Shown: positions 32,835-41,550, counted from the stretch's first letter. The stretch is 64,000 nt of DNA from Nocardioides phosphati (GCF_014646375.1 NZ_BMNI01000003.1:317668-381667), one strand, 5' to 3'. Made by a program: numbers and translations. Notes: a model not told the origin generated them from the sequence alone.

Positions 32835-33113
32835 ATGGCCCGCGCTGTGTCCCCGTCCGTGTTCGTCGTCGAGGAGCGCCGTGACTGGCAGGTCACCGCA
32901 CCCCACCTCGCGCCGCACCGCCAGGACCGCGAGCCGTGGGGCACCCACCACGTCAAGCTCGAGGGCTCCCTCGTGACCGCGTGTGGCCAGTCCGCGATCG
33001 CCTGGCCGGTCTTCTGGGGCCGTCCGTTCGACGCCACCGCCAAGGGCGCCTGCCCGCGTTGCGCCCACGTGCTCCGGCTCGCCCACGCGCCGCAGCGCCG
33101 CTTCTCCGCCTGA
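32835..33113 (+). CDS. Small cysteine-containing conserved-type hypothetical protein
   Basis: 92 residues with GGAAG ten bases before the ATG and codon use like its neighbours. There is no signal peptide or helix of membrane length. The second half, LVTACGQSAIAWPVFWGRPFDATAKGACPRCAHVLRL, holds a lone Cys followed by a CPRC knuckle, so a three-Cys-plus-His zinc site is plausible. I do not recognise a named family. It is not part of an obvious operon; a GC hairpin (GGCCCGTCCGGGCC, 33131-33144) follows it. Confidence 0.65.
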   Translation: MARAVSPSVFVVEERRDWQVTAPHLAPHRQDREPWGTHHVKLEGSLVTACGQSAIAWPVFWGRPFDATAKGACPRCAHVLRLAHAPQRRFSA

Positions 33114-33180
33114 GGCAGCTCCGCGAGACCGGCCCGTCCGGGCCATTGACAACAGGCGTTGCCAGGGTCTTTCCTGAGGC

Positions 33181-34059
33181 ATGGCCACGCGCAGCCGGAG
33201 TGCCGGTCTCGATCCCGCGACCGACCACCTGGAGATCGTCCGCAACCTGTCCCTCTACGAGTTCCCGTGGGACACGCTGCAGGCGTTGAGCCTCGCCCTC
33301 TTCCGTACGTACGCCGTGCCGAGCATCGGCGGGCTCCTCGACCGGACGGGTGCGTTCACGAGCGCGACGCAGAAGCGCTACGACGACACCGCGATCCTGC
33401 TCGAGGCCGTCGGGCTCGAGGGCTTCGCCAGCCCGCAGGGCCGTGCCGCCGTACGCCGGATCAACCAGATGCACCGGATGTACGACATCAGCAACGACGA
33501 CATGCGCTACGTCCTGGCGACGTTCGTCGTCGTGCCGGTGCGGTGGAACGCCGACTTCGGCTGGCGGCCGTTCGAGCCGTTCGAGATCGAGGCCGGCGTG
33601 CAGTACTACCGCGAGCTCGGCCGCCACATGGGGATCCGTGACGTCCCGACGACGTACGACGGGTTCGCGCGGCTGATGGACGACTACGAGGCCGCCCACT
33701 TCGCCTACGACGAGGGCGCCGCGCGGGTCGCGCGGGCCACGCTCGACCTGCTCGCGTCCTTCTACCCGCGACCGGCCCGCCGGGTGGTCGACGTCTTCAG
33801 CCGGTCGCTGATGGAGCCGGAGCTGCTGGCGGCCTTCGGGCTGGAGGAGCCGGGCGCCTTCGCCCGCCGCCTCGCACGGACGGCCCTGAGGCTGCGCGCC
33901 CGCGTCGTCGCGCTGCTCCCGGCGCGGCGCCGACCGGTCCACGTCCGCGACCTCCGCCGGATCCGCAGCTACCCCGACGGCTTCACGGTCGACGAGCTGG
34001 GCACCTTCGCCCCCGGCTGCCCGGTACCGCACGCCCGCCCGATCGCCGACGGAGCCTGA
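33181..34059 (+). CDS. MpaB-family (DUF2236) oxygenase-like protein 1
   Basis: 292 residues, GAGG ahead of the ATG. Features of the MpaB/latex-clearing-protein superfamily: LSLYEFPWDTLQALSLALFRTYAVPSI, RINQMHRMYDISNDDMRYVLATFVVVPVRWNADFGWRPF, and a later YYRELGRHMGIRDVP with a candidate heme-ligating His. These are helical proteins with b-type heme in characterised members; the reaction here is unknown. The next gene encodes a second member one base after the stop, so the two are co-transcribed and may form a heteromer. Confidence 0.83.
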   Translation: MATRSRSAGLDPATDHLEIVRNLSLYEFPWDTLQALSLALFRTYAVPSIGGLLDRTGAFTSATQKRYDDTAILLEAVGLEGFASPQGRAAVRRINQMHRMYDISNDDMRYVLATFVVVPVRWNADFGWRPFEPFEIEAGVQYYRELGRHMGIRDVPTTYDGFARLMDDYEAAHFAYDEGAARVARATLDLLASFYPRPARRVVDVFSRSLMEPELLAAFGLEEPGAFARRLARTALRLRARVVALLPARRRPVHVRDLRRIRSYPDGFTVDELGTFAPGCPVPHARPIADGA

Positions 34060-34060
34060 G

Positions 34061-34921
34061 ATGGGATTCGGCCCCGGATCGCTCCTCTACGAGTCGTACG
34101 GCGACCGCGCCGGCTTCGTCTTCGCGCCGGCGACCGGCCTGATGCAGCTGATGTACCCCGCGCTCGGCAAGGGGGTGGAGGAGCACTCGGCCTTCTACGA
34201 CGAGCCGTTCCAGCGACTGACCCGGTCGGTCCCGCAGATCCTCGGGATGATCTTCGATGGCGACACGGCCGACCGGCAGGCGCACCGGGTCCGCGACTTC
34301 CACCGCGACATCAAGGGCTCCATGCCGTCGGGCGAGCGCTACCACGCGCTCGACCCGGAGACCTTCTTCTGGGCGCACGCCACCTTCGTCGACGTGGCCT
34401 TCCGGGTCGACGACCTGGTCAAGCGCCGCATGTCGCCGACGGTCCGGGAGGCGTACTACGCCGAGACCGTCGACTGGTGGCGGATGTACGGCATGACGAT
34501 GCGCGTCGTCCCGCGGACGTACGGCGACTTCCTGGAGTACTGGGACCACCACGTCGACCACGTCCTCGAGGTCACGCCGGCCGCGCAGGGCCTGATCGAC
34601 TACCTCAACCGGCCGTGGCGGATGGAGCAGCCCTGGCTGCCCGGGCCGCTGTGGCAGGTCGCCTCGCGGCTCGGCGGACTGCCCGCGCGCGATGTCGCGG
34701 TGGGCTGCCTGCCCCCGCAGCTGCGCGAGCGGTGCGGCTTCGCGTGGGGCCCGGCGCAGGCGGCCGGGCACGCGGCGTTCATGGCCTCGATGCGGGTCGC
34801 CTGGCCGCGGGTGCCGGAGAGGGTCCGGCTGCTGCCGCGCGCCCGGGCGGCGTACCGCCGGCAGGGGCGGACCGGCTTCGACGCCGCGGTGGCCCGGATC
34901 GAGCGCCAGCGCGTGGCCTGA
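34061..34921 (+). CDS. MpaB-family (DUF2236) oxygenase-like protein 2
   Basis: 286 residues starting one base after the previous stop. It has a fuller DUF2236 signature: PALGKGVEEHSAFYDEPFQRLTRSV, ADRQAHRVRDFHRDIKG, LDPETFFWAHATFVDVAFRVDDLV and YYAETVDWWRMYGMTM, including the conserved Arg/His pairs and the WAHATF segment that position heme in Lcp-type proteins. The first and second copies differ strongly, so this is an old pair. Its stop codon lies in a 12-base unit repeated three times, each copy carrying TGA in frame. Confidence 0.87.
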   Translation: MGFGPGSLLYESYGDRAGFVFAPATGLMQLMYPALGKGVEEHSAFYDEPFQRLTRSVPQILGMIFDGDTADRQAHRVRDFHRDIKGSMPSGERYHALDPETFFWAHATFVDVAFRVDDLVKRRMSPTVREAYYAETVDWWRMYGMTMRVVPRTYGDFLEYWDHHVDHVLEVTPAAQGLIDYLNRPWRMEQPWLPGPLWQVASRLGGLPARDVAVGCLPPQLRERCGFAWGPAQAAGHAAFMASMRVAWPRVPERVRLLPRARAAYRRQGRTGFDAAVARIERQRVA

Positions 34922-34946
34922 AGCGTGGCCTGAAGCGTGGCCTGAA
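34911..34946 (+). repeat. Three tandem copies of a 12-base unit containing the stop codon
   Basis: GCGTGGCCTGAA is present exactly three times head to tail. The first copy contains the stop of the MpaB-family gene, and because the unit is a multiple of three the other two supply further in-frame TGA codons. It probably arose by slippage. Confidence 0.95.
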
Positions 34947-35073
34947 GTGCGCGGCCCGGCGCCTTCGTGGTGGACCCGCCCCGCGCCGGGGGATTGGTTG
35001 GCGGGGACGGGCCACCCTCCGCGTACCCGCTCGGCGCCTCGGCTAACGCCCCGAACCGCCGCAGATGCAGAAA

Positions 35074-35106
35074 GAGGCCCGCCCGGCTGGTTGCCGGGCG
35101 GGCCTC
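35074..35106. terminator. Terminator between convergent genes
   Basis: Perfect 14-base arms GAGGCCCGCCCGGC and GCCGGGCGGGCCTC around TGGTT, preceded by AAA. It serves the MpaB genes from the left and the metalloprotease gene from the right. The rest of the 34922-35148 gap shows nothing else I can support. Confidence 0.85.
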
Positions 35107-35148
35107 ACCCGCGGGGGAGGGATGCGGGGACCTGGGGGGCGGGGCGTC

Positions 35149-35952
35149 TCAGGAGCCGTAGAGCGCGCGGACACCCTGGGCGTCGTACGAGCTGAACTGG
35201 AGGTTGTCCGAGCCGCCGTTGCACTGCGGGTAGTGCATGATCGAGACCGAGTCGTACGGCGTCAGCGGACGCCAGTTGTTGTCCTCGAAGCAGGTGCCGG
35301 CCTCGGGCCGCGTGTGCTCGTGGCGGAAGCCCAGCGTGTGGCCCAGCTCGTGGCCGAGGATGTTGGACGGCGTCCAGCTGCCCGAGGTGAAGATCGAGTC
35401 GTCGACGAGCACGTTGCGCGAGCGCTTCGGCGTGGAGGGGAAGAAGGAGCGCGCGATGTACTGCGACGTGGAGACCGGCTCGACCGAGAAGAGGACGTTG
35501 TTGTTGCGGGTGCTGCACGAGGAGTCCTGGCTCGGCACGTAGACGAAGTCGATCGCCGACGAGGCGTTCTCCCAGAGGGCTGCACCACCGTTCATCGCCG
35601 CGACGATGCCGGCCTTGTCAGCGCCGAACTTGTCGCTCACGCAGTAGGTCAGGTTGCCGACCTGGCTCGCCGACCACTTGTCGTCGGCGCCGTTGACGGT
35701 GTTGACGATCAGGCCCTCCTCGAGCTTCTTGCCCTGCTTGGGCGTGCTCGTCAGGGAGTCGTAGAACTGGCGGAGCTCGCCGGTGCTGTCGACCGGCTCG
35801 TCGCCGTTGACGATCCGCACGCCGGTCGGGTCGGTGTAGGTCGAGGCCTCGAACTGCTGCCACGACGGGATGTCCGCGGCGTACGCGGTGCCGGCGATGG
35901 CGGTGGTGCCGACGGCGGCCGCCAGGACCGCCTTCCACTTGCTGAGGGGCAT
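35149..35952 (-). CDS. Secreted metzincin-type zinc metalloprotease (M57-like)
   Basis: 267 residues. A Sec signal peptide (MPLSKWKAVLAAAVGTTAIAGTAYA-A) is followed by a propeptide-like region and the catalytic domain. The zinc motif H201-ELGH205-TLGFRH211 fits HExxHxxGxxH, and the Met-turn SIMHY places Met239 as expected for metzincins. It resembles the dual-action HEIGH (peptidase M57) family. Several cysteines (CVSDKF, SSCSTRN, CFEDN, PQCNG) could form disulfides. It acts outside the cell as an endopeptidase; the substrate is unknown. It is a single gene with its own promoter region at 35953-36100. Confidence 0.9.
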   Translation of the reverse strand: MPLSKWKAVLAAAVGTTAIAGTAYAADIPSWQQFEASTYTDPTGVRIVNGDEPVDSTGELRQFYDSLTSTPKQGKKLEEGLIVNTVNGADDKWSASQVGNLTYCVSDKFGADKAGIVAAMNGGAALWENASSAIDFVYVPSQDSSCSTRNNNVLFSVEPVSTSQYIARSFFPSTPKRSRNVLVDDSIFTSGSWTPSNILGHELGHTLGFRHEHTRPEAGTCFEDNNWRPLTPYDSVSIMHYPQCNGGSDNLQFSSYDAQGVRALYGS

Positions 35953-36100
35953 GGTGTGTCCTCCGGGTGTCAGGGCCTGCGGTAGCAGGTGACGTCACGG
36001 TAGGAAGCGGCGCTCGACGGCGGGAAGAGTGTGCGGACTACACGTTTCTGCAATGCAGGAACGTGCAGGTCACGGCCCGATCACGGCACACGTGGAGTGG

Positions 36101-36748
36101 TCAGCGGCGTCCGGAGATGCCGTCGTACATGACTCGCTGGATGGCGGCGCGGAGCCGCTGCTGGTCGAGCTCCGGGTCGTGCAGTGCGGCCAGGACGGAG
36201 GCGAGGATCATGCCGTTGATCGCGCGTGCGGTGTTGTCGACGTCGAGGTCGTCGGGCAGGTAGCCCTCCGTGACGCCGTGCTGCACGTAGGCGGCGGTCA
36301 GGGTCGTCGCGAGCGCGAAGAAGTCGAGGATCCGCGCGCCCATCTCCTTGTCGATGCCGGGCGCCACGAGCAGCAGCATCCGGGGGACGCGCGGGTCCTC
36401 CCCGAAGACGTCGGCCAGCGCGTCGCCGATGCGGGCGGTCTGCGCGCGGTACTCCTCCAGCGAGTGGGGGGCGTCGGGGGCGTTCTCCGCCGTGAGGGTC
36501 GCGACGACGCGCTCGATCAGGTCGTTGATGACGTGCTCGACGATGTCGCGCTTGTTGGCGAAGTAGCGGTAGAAGGTGCCGTGCCCGATGCCCAGGCGCG
36601 CGGCGATGTCGGCGATGCCGGTCGCGTGGTAGCCGTTGGCCGCGAAGCACTCGAACGCCGCGTCGATGATCTCGCGGCGCAGCTCGGCCTTGCGCCGCTC
36701 GACGCGGCTCAGCGGGGCGACCTCCGCGGCGGTCTGCTGGGCGCTCAT
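36101..36748 (-). CDS. TetR/AcrR family regulator of the patatin/BVMO operon
   Basis: 215 residues from the ATG at 36748 (MSAQQTAAEVAPLSRVERRKAELRREI); a start at 36805 would run through the intergenic repeats and is unlikely. Helix-turn-helix: IIDAAFECFAANGYHATGIADIAARLGIGHGTFYRYFANKRDIVEHVI. The C-terminal domain is of the common mycobacterial-type TetR fold. It is divergent from the four-gene monooxygenase operon across 77 bases containing a direct repeat, and probably represses that operon. Confidence 0.87.
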   Translation of the reverse strand: MSAQQTAAEVAPLSRVERRKAELRREIIDAAFECFAANGYHATGIADIAARLGIGHGTFYRYFANKRDIVEHVINDLIERVVATLTAENAPDAPHSLEEYRAQTARIGDALADVFGEDPRVPRMLLLVAPGIDKEMGARILDFFALATTLTAAYVQHGVTEGYLPDDLDVDNTARAINGMILASVLAALHDPELDQQRLRAAIQRVMYDGISGRR

Positions 36749-36780
36749 GGTGGGTGAGTCTATTGCTGCGGCCCAGAAAA

Positions 36781-36814
36781 TGACATACCGTTCCGGCACT
36801 GACATTCCATTCCG
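36781..36814. repeat. 15-base imperfect direct repeat, candidate operator
   Basis: TGACATACCGTTCCG (36781-36795) and TGACATTCCATTCCG (36800-36814) match at 13 of 15 positions, 19 bases apart (nearly two helical turns). They lie between the divergent TetR and patatin genes and end 11 bases before the patatin ATG. Side-by-side dimer binding by the TetR protein is a reasonable inference. Confidence 0.6.
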
Positions 36815-36825
36815 TAAGGATCTTC

Positions 36826-37770
36826 ATGACGAAGCGCGCGCTGGCGATCGGCTGCGGCGGCACCCTCGGGTTCGCCTGGACGGCGGTCGCCCTCGACGAG
36901 GTGCAGAAGGCGCTGGACTGGGACGTCCGCGAGGCCGCCGTGCTCCTCGGCACCTCCGCCGGCTCCGAGCTGGTCGCCGCCCTGGGCAGCGGCCGCACCC
37001 CGCAGGACCTGCTCGACGCGCTCGACGGCGTCGAGGGCGCCGACCCGGTCCTCGCCCGCCACGTCGCGGCGCACCCGGGCATGCTGCCGCCCGTCCCGCG
37101 CCCCGCCCTGCCGGCGCGCGGCCTGGTCGCCGCCGGGTTCCGCAACCACGCGGCGTACACGGTGATGGCGGGGCTGCTGCCGCGCGGCCGTGGCGACGCC
37201 ACCTTCCTCCGGGAGTACGGCGCGTCCCTGGCCGCTCCGTCCGGCTGGGTGGCGCACCCGGCGACCTGGATCGTCGGCACCGACACCCGCAGTGGCGAGC
37301 GCGTGGCGTTCGGCTCGGACGGTGCCCCGCAGGCAGCGCTGGACGATGCGATCGCGGCGTCGTGGGCGATCCCGGGCTGGTTCCCGCCGGTCACGATCGC
37401 CGGGCGCGACTACCTCGACGGCGGCTCGAGCTCCTCGGTCTCCGCCGACCTGCTGCTCGGGCAGGACCTCGACGAGGTCGTCGTCCTCGCGCCGATGACC
37501 ACCGCTGGCGGGGTGCCCGGCCGGGGTGCGAGCCGGATCGAGCGGCTGCTCCGCCGCCAGATGACCGCCGGCCTCGACCGGGAGGTCGCCGCGCTGCGCG
37601 CCGCCGGCCTCACGGTCGTCCGGGTCGAGCCGGGTGCTGCCGAGCTCGCCGCGATGGGTGCCAACTTCATGGACCTCCGGCGCCGTCCGGCCACCCTGGC
37701 CGCCGCCCGCGCGGCGCTGCCCGCCACCGTCGCGACCGCGCTCGCCCACTCGAACAGGACCCCCGCATGA
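36826..37770 (+). CDS. Patatin-like phospholipase/esterase
   Basis: 314 residues. The catalytic dyad is visible: nucleophile Ser44 in GTSAGS (GxSxG) and Asp198 in YLDGGSSSS (DGG), with the oxyanion loop GCGGTLGFAW at the N-terminus. It hydrolyses acyl esters; in this operon the ester or lactone products of Baeyer-Villiger oxidation are likely substrates. No signal peptide, so cytoplasmic. The stop overlaps the next ATG (ATGA). Confidence 0.9.
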   Translation: MTKRALAIGCGGTLGFAWTAVALDEVQKALDWDVREAAVLLGTSAGSELVAALGSGRTPQDLLDALDGVEGADPVLARHVAAHPGMLPPVPRPALPARGLVAAGFRNHAAYTVMAGLLPRGRGDATFLREYGASLAAPSGWVAHPATWIVGTDTRSGERVAFGSDGAPQAALDDAIAASWAIPGWFPPVTIAGRDYLDGGSSSSVSADLLLGQDLDEVVVLAPMTTAGGVPGRGASRIERLLRRQMTAGLDREVAALRAAGLTVVRVEPGAAELAAMGANFMDLRRRPATLAAARAALPATVATALAHSNRTPA

Positions 37771-39233
37771 GCCACCACGAGGTCGTCATCATCGGCGCCG
37801 GCATCTCCGGCATCTGTGCCGCGATCAAGCTGCGCGAGGCGGGCGTGACCGACGTCGTCGTCCTCGAGAAGGGCGACAGCTTCGGCGGGACCTGGCGCGC
37901 CAACACCTACCCCGGCTGCGCCTGCGACGTGCCCTCGCGGCTCTACTCCTTCAGCTTCGCGCAGAACGCCGACTGGTCGCGCGTCTACGCCGGCCAGGCC
38001 GAGATCAAGGAGTACGTCGAGCGGGTGGCGCGCGAGCACGGCGTCGACGAGGTGACCCGCTTCGGCGTCCGGATGGACGACGCGGCGTGGGACGGGCAGG
38101 CCTGGCAGCTGGCCACCAGCGACGGCCCGATGAGCGCCCGCTTCCTGATCTCCGCGGCCGGCCCGTGGGACGCGCCGAACATCCCCGACCTCCCCGGCCT
38201 CGCGGACTTCCCGGGCCGGGTCTTCCACTCCGCGCAGTGGGACCACGACTACGACCTCACCGGCAAGCGCGTGGCCGTCATCGGCACGGGCGCATCGGCG
38301 GTGCAGTTCGTGCCCGAGATCCAGAAGCAGGTCGCGCACCTCTCGCTCTTCCAGCGCACCGCCCACTGGGTGCTTCCGAAGGCCGACCACGCCGTGCCGT
38401 CGCTCGAGAAGCTGGCGCTGCGCCACGTCCCGCTGCTCAACCGCTCGATGAAGCGGGTCGAGTACGCCGCGATGGAGCTCGTCGGCCGCGGCTTCCACCG
38501 CCCGAAGCCCGTGATGGTGGGGTTGCAGAAAGTCGCCGAGGGCTACCTCAAGGCGGCCGTGCGCGACCCCGGCCTGCGCGCGAGGCTGACCCCCGGGTAC
38601 GCGATGGGCTGCAAGCGGATCCTCTTCTCCAACAACTGGTTCCAGGCGCTGCAGCAGCCGAACGTCGAGGTGCTCGCCACCGGCGTGCGCGAGATCCGCG
38701 GCGACGTGGTCGTGGGCGCCGACGGCAGCGAGGCCGCGGTCGACGCGATCATCCTCGGCACCGGCTTCCACATCCTCGACATGCCGGTCGCCGAGCACGT
38801 GCGGGGCGCCGGCGGCCAGACGCTGGCCGACGTCTGGGCCGGCTCGCCCGAGGCCTACCTCGGCACGGTCGTCCCCGGCTTCCCCAACGCCTTCATCGTG
38901 CTCGGGCCGTCGCTCGGCACGGGCCACACCAGCGCCTTCCAGATCGTCGAGGCCGTCACGGCGTACGTCGTGCAGGCGATCGGCCATGCGCGTGCTGCCG
39001 AGGTCACGCTCGACGTCCGCGCCGACGTCATGCGCGACTACGTCGACGAGGTACAGGCCGGCCTCGAGGGGACGGCGTACAACCGCGCGGAGTGCAACAG
39101 CTACTACCGCGACGCCAACGGCCGCAACAGCTTCGCCTGGCCGTGGTCGAGCGGGGCGCTCACGCGTCGCTTCAGCCGCTTCGACCCGACCGTCTACAGC
39201 ACCAGCCCGTCCCTCCAGGAGGTCTCCGCATGA
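37767..39233 (+). CDS. Flavin-dependent Baeyer-Villiger-type monooxygenase 1
   Basis: 488 residues. The N-terminal FAD Rossmann motif VVIIGAGISGICAAIKL, the BVMO fingerprint FxGxxxHxxxWD at Phe148-Trp158 (FPGRVFHSAQWD), the NADPH motif VAVIGTGASAVQFVPEI directly after, and ILGTGFHILDMPV near the C-terminus. These enzymes insert oxygen next to a ketone using NADPH and O2, giving esters or lactones. It overlaps both neighbours by four bases. The MymA and EthA monooxygenases of mycobacteria have the same architecture. Confidence 0.92.
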   Translation: MSHHEVVIIGAGISGICAAIKLREAGVTDVVVLEKGDSFGGTWRANTYPGCACDVPSRLYSFSFAQNADWSRVYAGQAEIKEYVERVAREHGVDEVTRFGVRMDDAAWDGQAWQLATSDGPMSARFLISAAGPWDAPNIPDLPGLADFPGRVFHSAQWDHDYDLTGKRVAVIGTGASAVQFVPEIQKQVAHLSLFQRTAHWVLPKADHAVPSLEKLALRHVPLLNRSMKRVEYAAMELVGRGFHRPKPVMVGLQKVAEGYLKAAVRDPGLRARLTPGYAMGCKRILFSNNWFQALQQPNVEVLATGVREIRGDVVVGADGSEAAVDAIILGTGFHILDMPVAEHVRGAGGQTLADVWAGSPEAYLGTVVPGFPNAFIVLGPSLGTGHTSAFQIVEAVTAYVVQAIGHARAAEVTLDVRADVMRDYVDEVQAGLEGTAYNRAECNSYYRDANGRNSFAWPWSSGALTRRFSRFDPTVYSTSPSLQEVSA

Positions 39234-40069
39234 GCCGCTACCCGAAGATCCAGCTCGACGGCACGCTCGTCGCCATCACCGGCGGTGCGCGCGGCATCGG
39301 GCTGGCCACGGCGAAGGCCTTCGTGGCGAAGGGTGCCCGGGTCGCGATCGGCGACCTCGACCTCGAGCTGGCCCGGGCGGCGGCGGCCGGGCTCGGCCCG
39401 ACCGTCACCGCGCACCCGCTCGACGTGAGCGACAAGGCGTCCTTCGCGGCGTACGTCGAGGCGGCGGAGACCGCGCACGGCACGCACGTCGAGGTGCTCG
39501 TCAACAACGCGGGCATCATGCCCAACGGCGCCTTCCTCGACGGCGCCGAGCGGATCGACCGGCTCCAGTTCGACGTCAACGTCCACGGCCCGATCCACGG
39601 CATGCGCGCGGTGCTCCCGGCGATGGTCGAGCGGGGCCACGGCCACGTCGTCAACGTCGCCTCGCTCGCCGGCAAGTTCCCGCTCCAGGGCCTCGCGGTC
39701 TACAACGCCACCAAGTTCGCCGCGGTCGGCCTGACCGCCGCGGTGCGCCTCGAGATGGCCGGCACCGGCGTCAGCGTCACCTGCGTGCTGCCCAGCGCGG
39801 TCCGCACCGAGCTCAGCTCGGGCATCGACCTCGGCGTGCTGCCGACTGTCGACCCCGAGGACATCGCCGCCGCGATCGTCGGCTCGGTGAGGTCGCGGGC
39901 CGCCGAGATCGCCGTACCGTCGTACGTCGGGTTGGCGACCAAGACCGTCCCGCTCATCCCCGAAGGCGCCGTCCGGCTGATCCGCCGGCTGGCCCACGAC
40001 GATGCCGCGATCAGCCGCGTCGACCCGACCGTCCGTCAGCGTTACCTCGACCGAGTGGAGAACCAGTGA
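39230..40069 (+). CDS. Short-chain dehydrogenase/reductase
   Basis: 279 residues. Classical SDR: cofactor motif ITGGARGIGLATAKAFV, NNAGIMPNGAF, catalytic VASLAGKF..Tyr158-x3-Lys162 (YNATKFAAV). Asp after beta-2 (IGDLDLELA) suggests NAD(H) preference. It sits between two Baeyer-Villiger-type monooxygenase genes, so oxidising an alcohol to the ketone they use is a sensible role. Coupled upstream and downstream by overlaps. Confidence 0.92.
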   Translation: MSRYPKIQLDGTLVAITGGARGIGLATAKAFVAKGARVAIGDLDLELARAAAAGLGPTVTAHPLDVSDKASFAAYVEAAETAHGTHVEVLVNNAGIMPNGAFLDGAERIDRLQFDVNVHGPIHGMRAVLPAMVERGHGHVVNVASLAGKFPLQGLAVYNATKFAAVGLTAAVRLEMAGTGVSVTCVLPSAVRTELSSGIDLGVLPTVDPEDIAAAIVGSVRSRAAEIAVPSYVGLATKTVPLIPEGAVRLIRRLAHDDAAISRVDPTVRQRYLDRVENQ

Positions 40070-41550
40070 TGCGCAGCCACCACGACGCGATCATCGTCGG
40101 CGCCGGCTTCGGCGGCATGGGCGCCGCCATCCAGCTGAGGCGGCTCGGCTACGACGACCTCGTCATCCTCGAGCGCGAGTCCGACCTCGGCGGCACCTGG
40201 CACGTCAACCGCTATCCCGGGCTCGCCGTCGACATCCCGTCGTCGACGTACTCCTACTCCTTCGAGCCCAACCCGTACTGGTCGCGGCTCTACGCGCCCG
40301 GCGCCGAGCTCAAGAAGTACGCCGTCCACGTCGCCGACACCTACGACCTCAAGCGGCACATGCGCTTCGACACCGTGGTGACCGGTGCCCGCTGGGACGA
40401 GGAGGCGCGGCTCTGGCATGTGTCCCTCGAGAGTGGCGAGACCCTGTCCGCGGTCTGGCTCGTGACGGCGACCGGCTTCCTGAGCCAGCCCAAGATGCCC
40501 GACATCGACGGCATCGACACCTTCGCGGGCAAGGTCATCCACACGACCGCGTGGGACGACTCCTACGACCTGGCCGGCAAGCGCGCGGCGATCATCGGCA
40601 CCGGCGCGACCGCCGTCCAGCTGATCCCGGAGGTGGCGAAGGAGGTCGCCGAGCTGACCGTCTACCAGCGCACGCCGATCTGGGTGACGCCGAAGTCGGA
40701 CGTCGCCATCCCGAAGGCCGTGCAGAAGGCCTTCGCGGCGCTGCCCTTCACGCAGAAGGCGGTCCGCCTCGGCGGGACCTCGGTGCTGGAGGTGCTGATG
40801 GTCGCGGGCGTGCTGAAGTACCGGGAGTTCCGGCCGTTCAGCAAGGTCGCGGAGAAGATCGCGCTGCGCCACCTCGCCCGCCAGGTCCGCGACCCCGAGA
40901 CGCGCCGGAAGCTCACGCCCGACTACACCTTCGGCTGCAAGCGCCCGACGTTCTCGAACACGTACTACCCGACGTTCAACAAGCCGCACGTGCACCTCGA
41001 GACGGGCTCGATCGCGGCGGTCGACAAGACCGGAATCCGCACCGTCGACGGCCACCGCACCGAGATCGACGTGCTGATCCTGGCCACGGGCTTCAACCTC
41101 TGGGACGCCAACTTCCCGGCGATCGAGATCATCGGCCGCGACGGCAAGAACCTCGGGAAGTGGTGGCGCGAGACCCGCTTCCAGGCCTACGAGGGCATCA
41201 CGATGCCGGGCTTCCCCAACCTGCTGTCGCTCAACAGCCCCTACTCGTACAGCGGGCTGTCGTACTTCACCACCGTCGAGTCGCAGATGAAGCACATGGA
41301 CCGGCTGCTCGGCGCGATGCAGGAGCGAGGCGCGACCGTCTTCGAGGTGACCCAGGAGGCCAACGACCGCTTCCTCGCGCGGATGACCGCGAAGCTCAGT
41401 GACTCGGTCTTCACCCTCGGCTCGTGCGCCTCGGCCAACTCGTACTACTTCAACCAGCACGGGGAGGCGACGCTGCTGCGGCCCACGTCGACGATCGCGG
41501 CGCACCGTGAGGCGGTCCGCTTCCCGCTGGAGGACTACGCCTACGCGTGA
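40069..41550 (+). CDS. Flavin-dependent Baeyer-Villiger-type monooxygenase 2
   Basis: 493 residues from ATG 40069; the adjacent GTG 40066 would give the GTGA overlap and is equally possible. FAD motif AIIVGAGFGGMGAAIQLRRLG, BVMO fingerprint FAGKVIHTTAWD (Phe152-Trp162), NADPH motif AAIIGTGATAVQLIPEV, and LATGFNLWDANFP. It is clearly related to, but well diverged from, the monooxygenase two genes upstream, particularly in the C-terminal half, so substrates or regioselectivity probably differ. Last gene of the operon. Confidence 0.92.
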   Translation: MRSHHDAIIVGAGFGGMGAAIQLRRLGYDDLVILERESDLGGTWHVNRYPGLAVDIPSSTYSYSFEPNPYWSRLYAPGAELKKYAVHVADTYDLKRHMRFDTVVTGARWDEEARLWHVSLESGETLSAVWLVTATGFLSQPKMPDIDGIDTFAGKVIHTTAWDDSYDLAGKRAAIIGTGATAVQLIPEVAKEVAELTVYQRTPIWVTPKSDVAIPKAVQKAFAALPFTQKAVRLGGTSVLEVLMVAGVLKYREFRPFSKVAEKIALRHLARQVRDPETRRKLTPDYTFGCKRPTFSNTYYPTFNKPHVHLETGSIAAVDKTGIRTVDGHRTEIDVLILATGFNLWDANFPAIEIIGRDGKNLGKWWRETRFQAYEGITMPGFPNLLSLNSPYSYSGLSYFTTVESQMKHMDRLLGAMQERGATVFEVTQEANDRFLARMTAKLSDSVFTLGSCASANSYYFNQHGEATLLRPTSTIAAHREAVRFPLEDYAYA

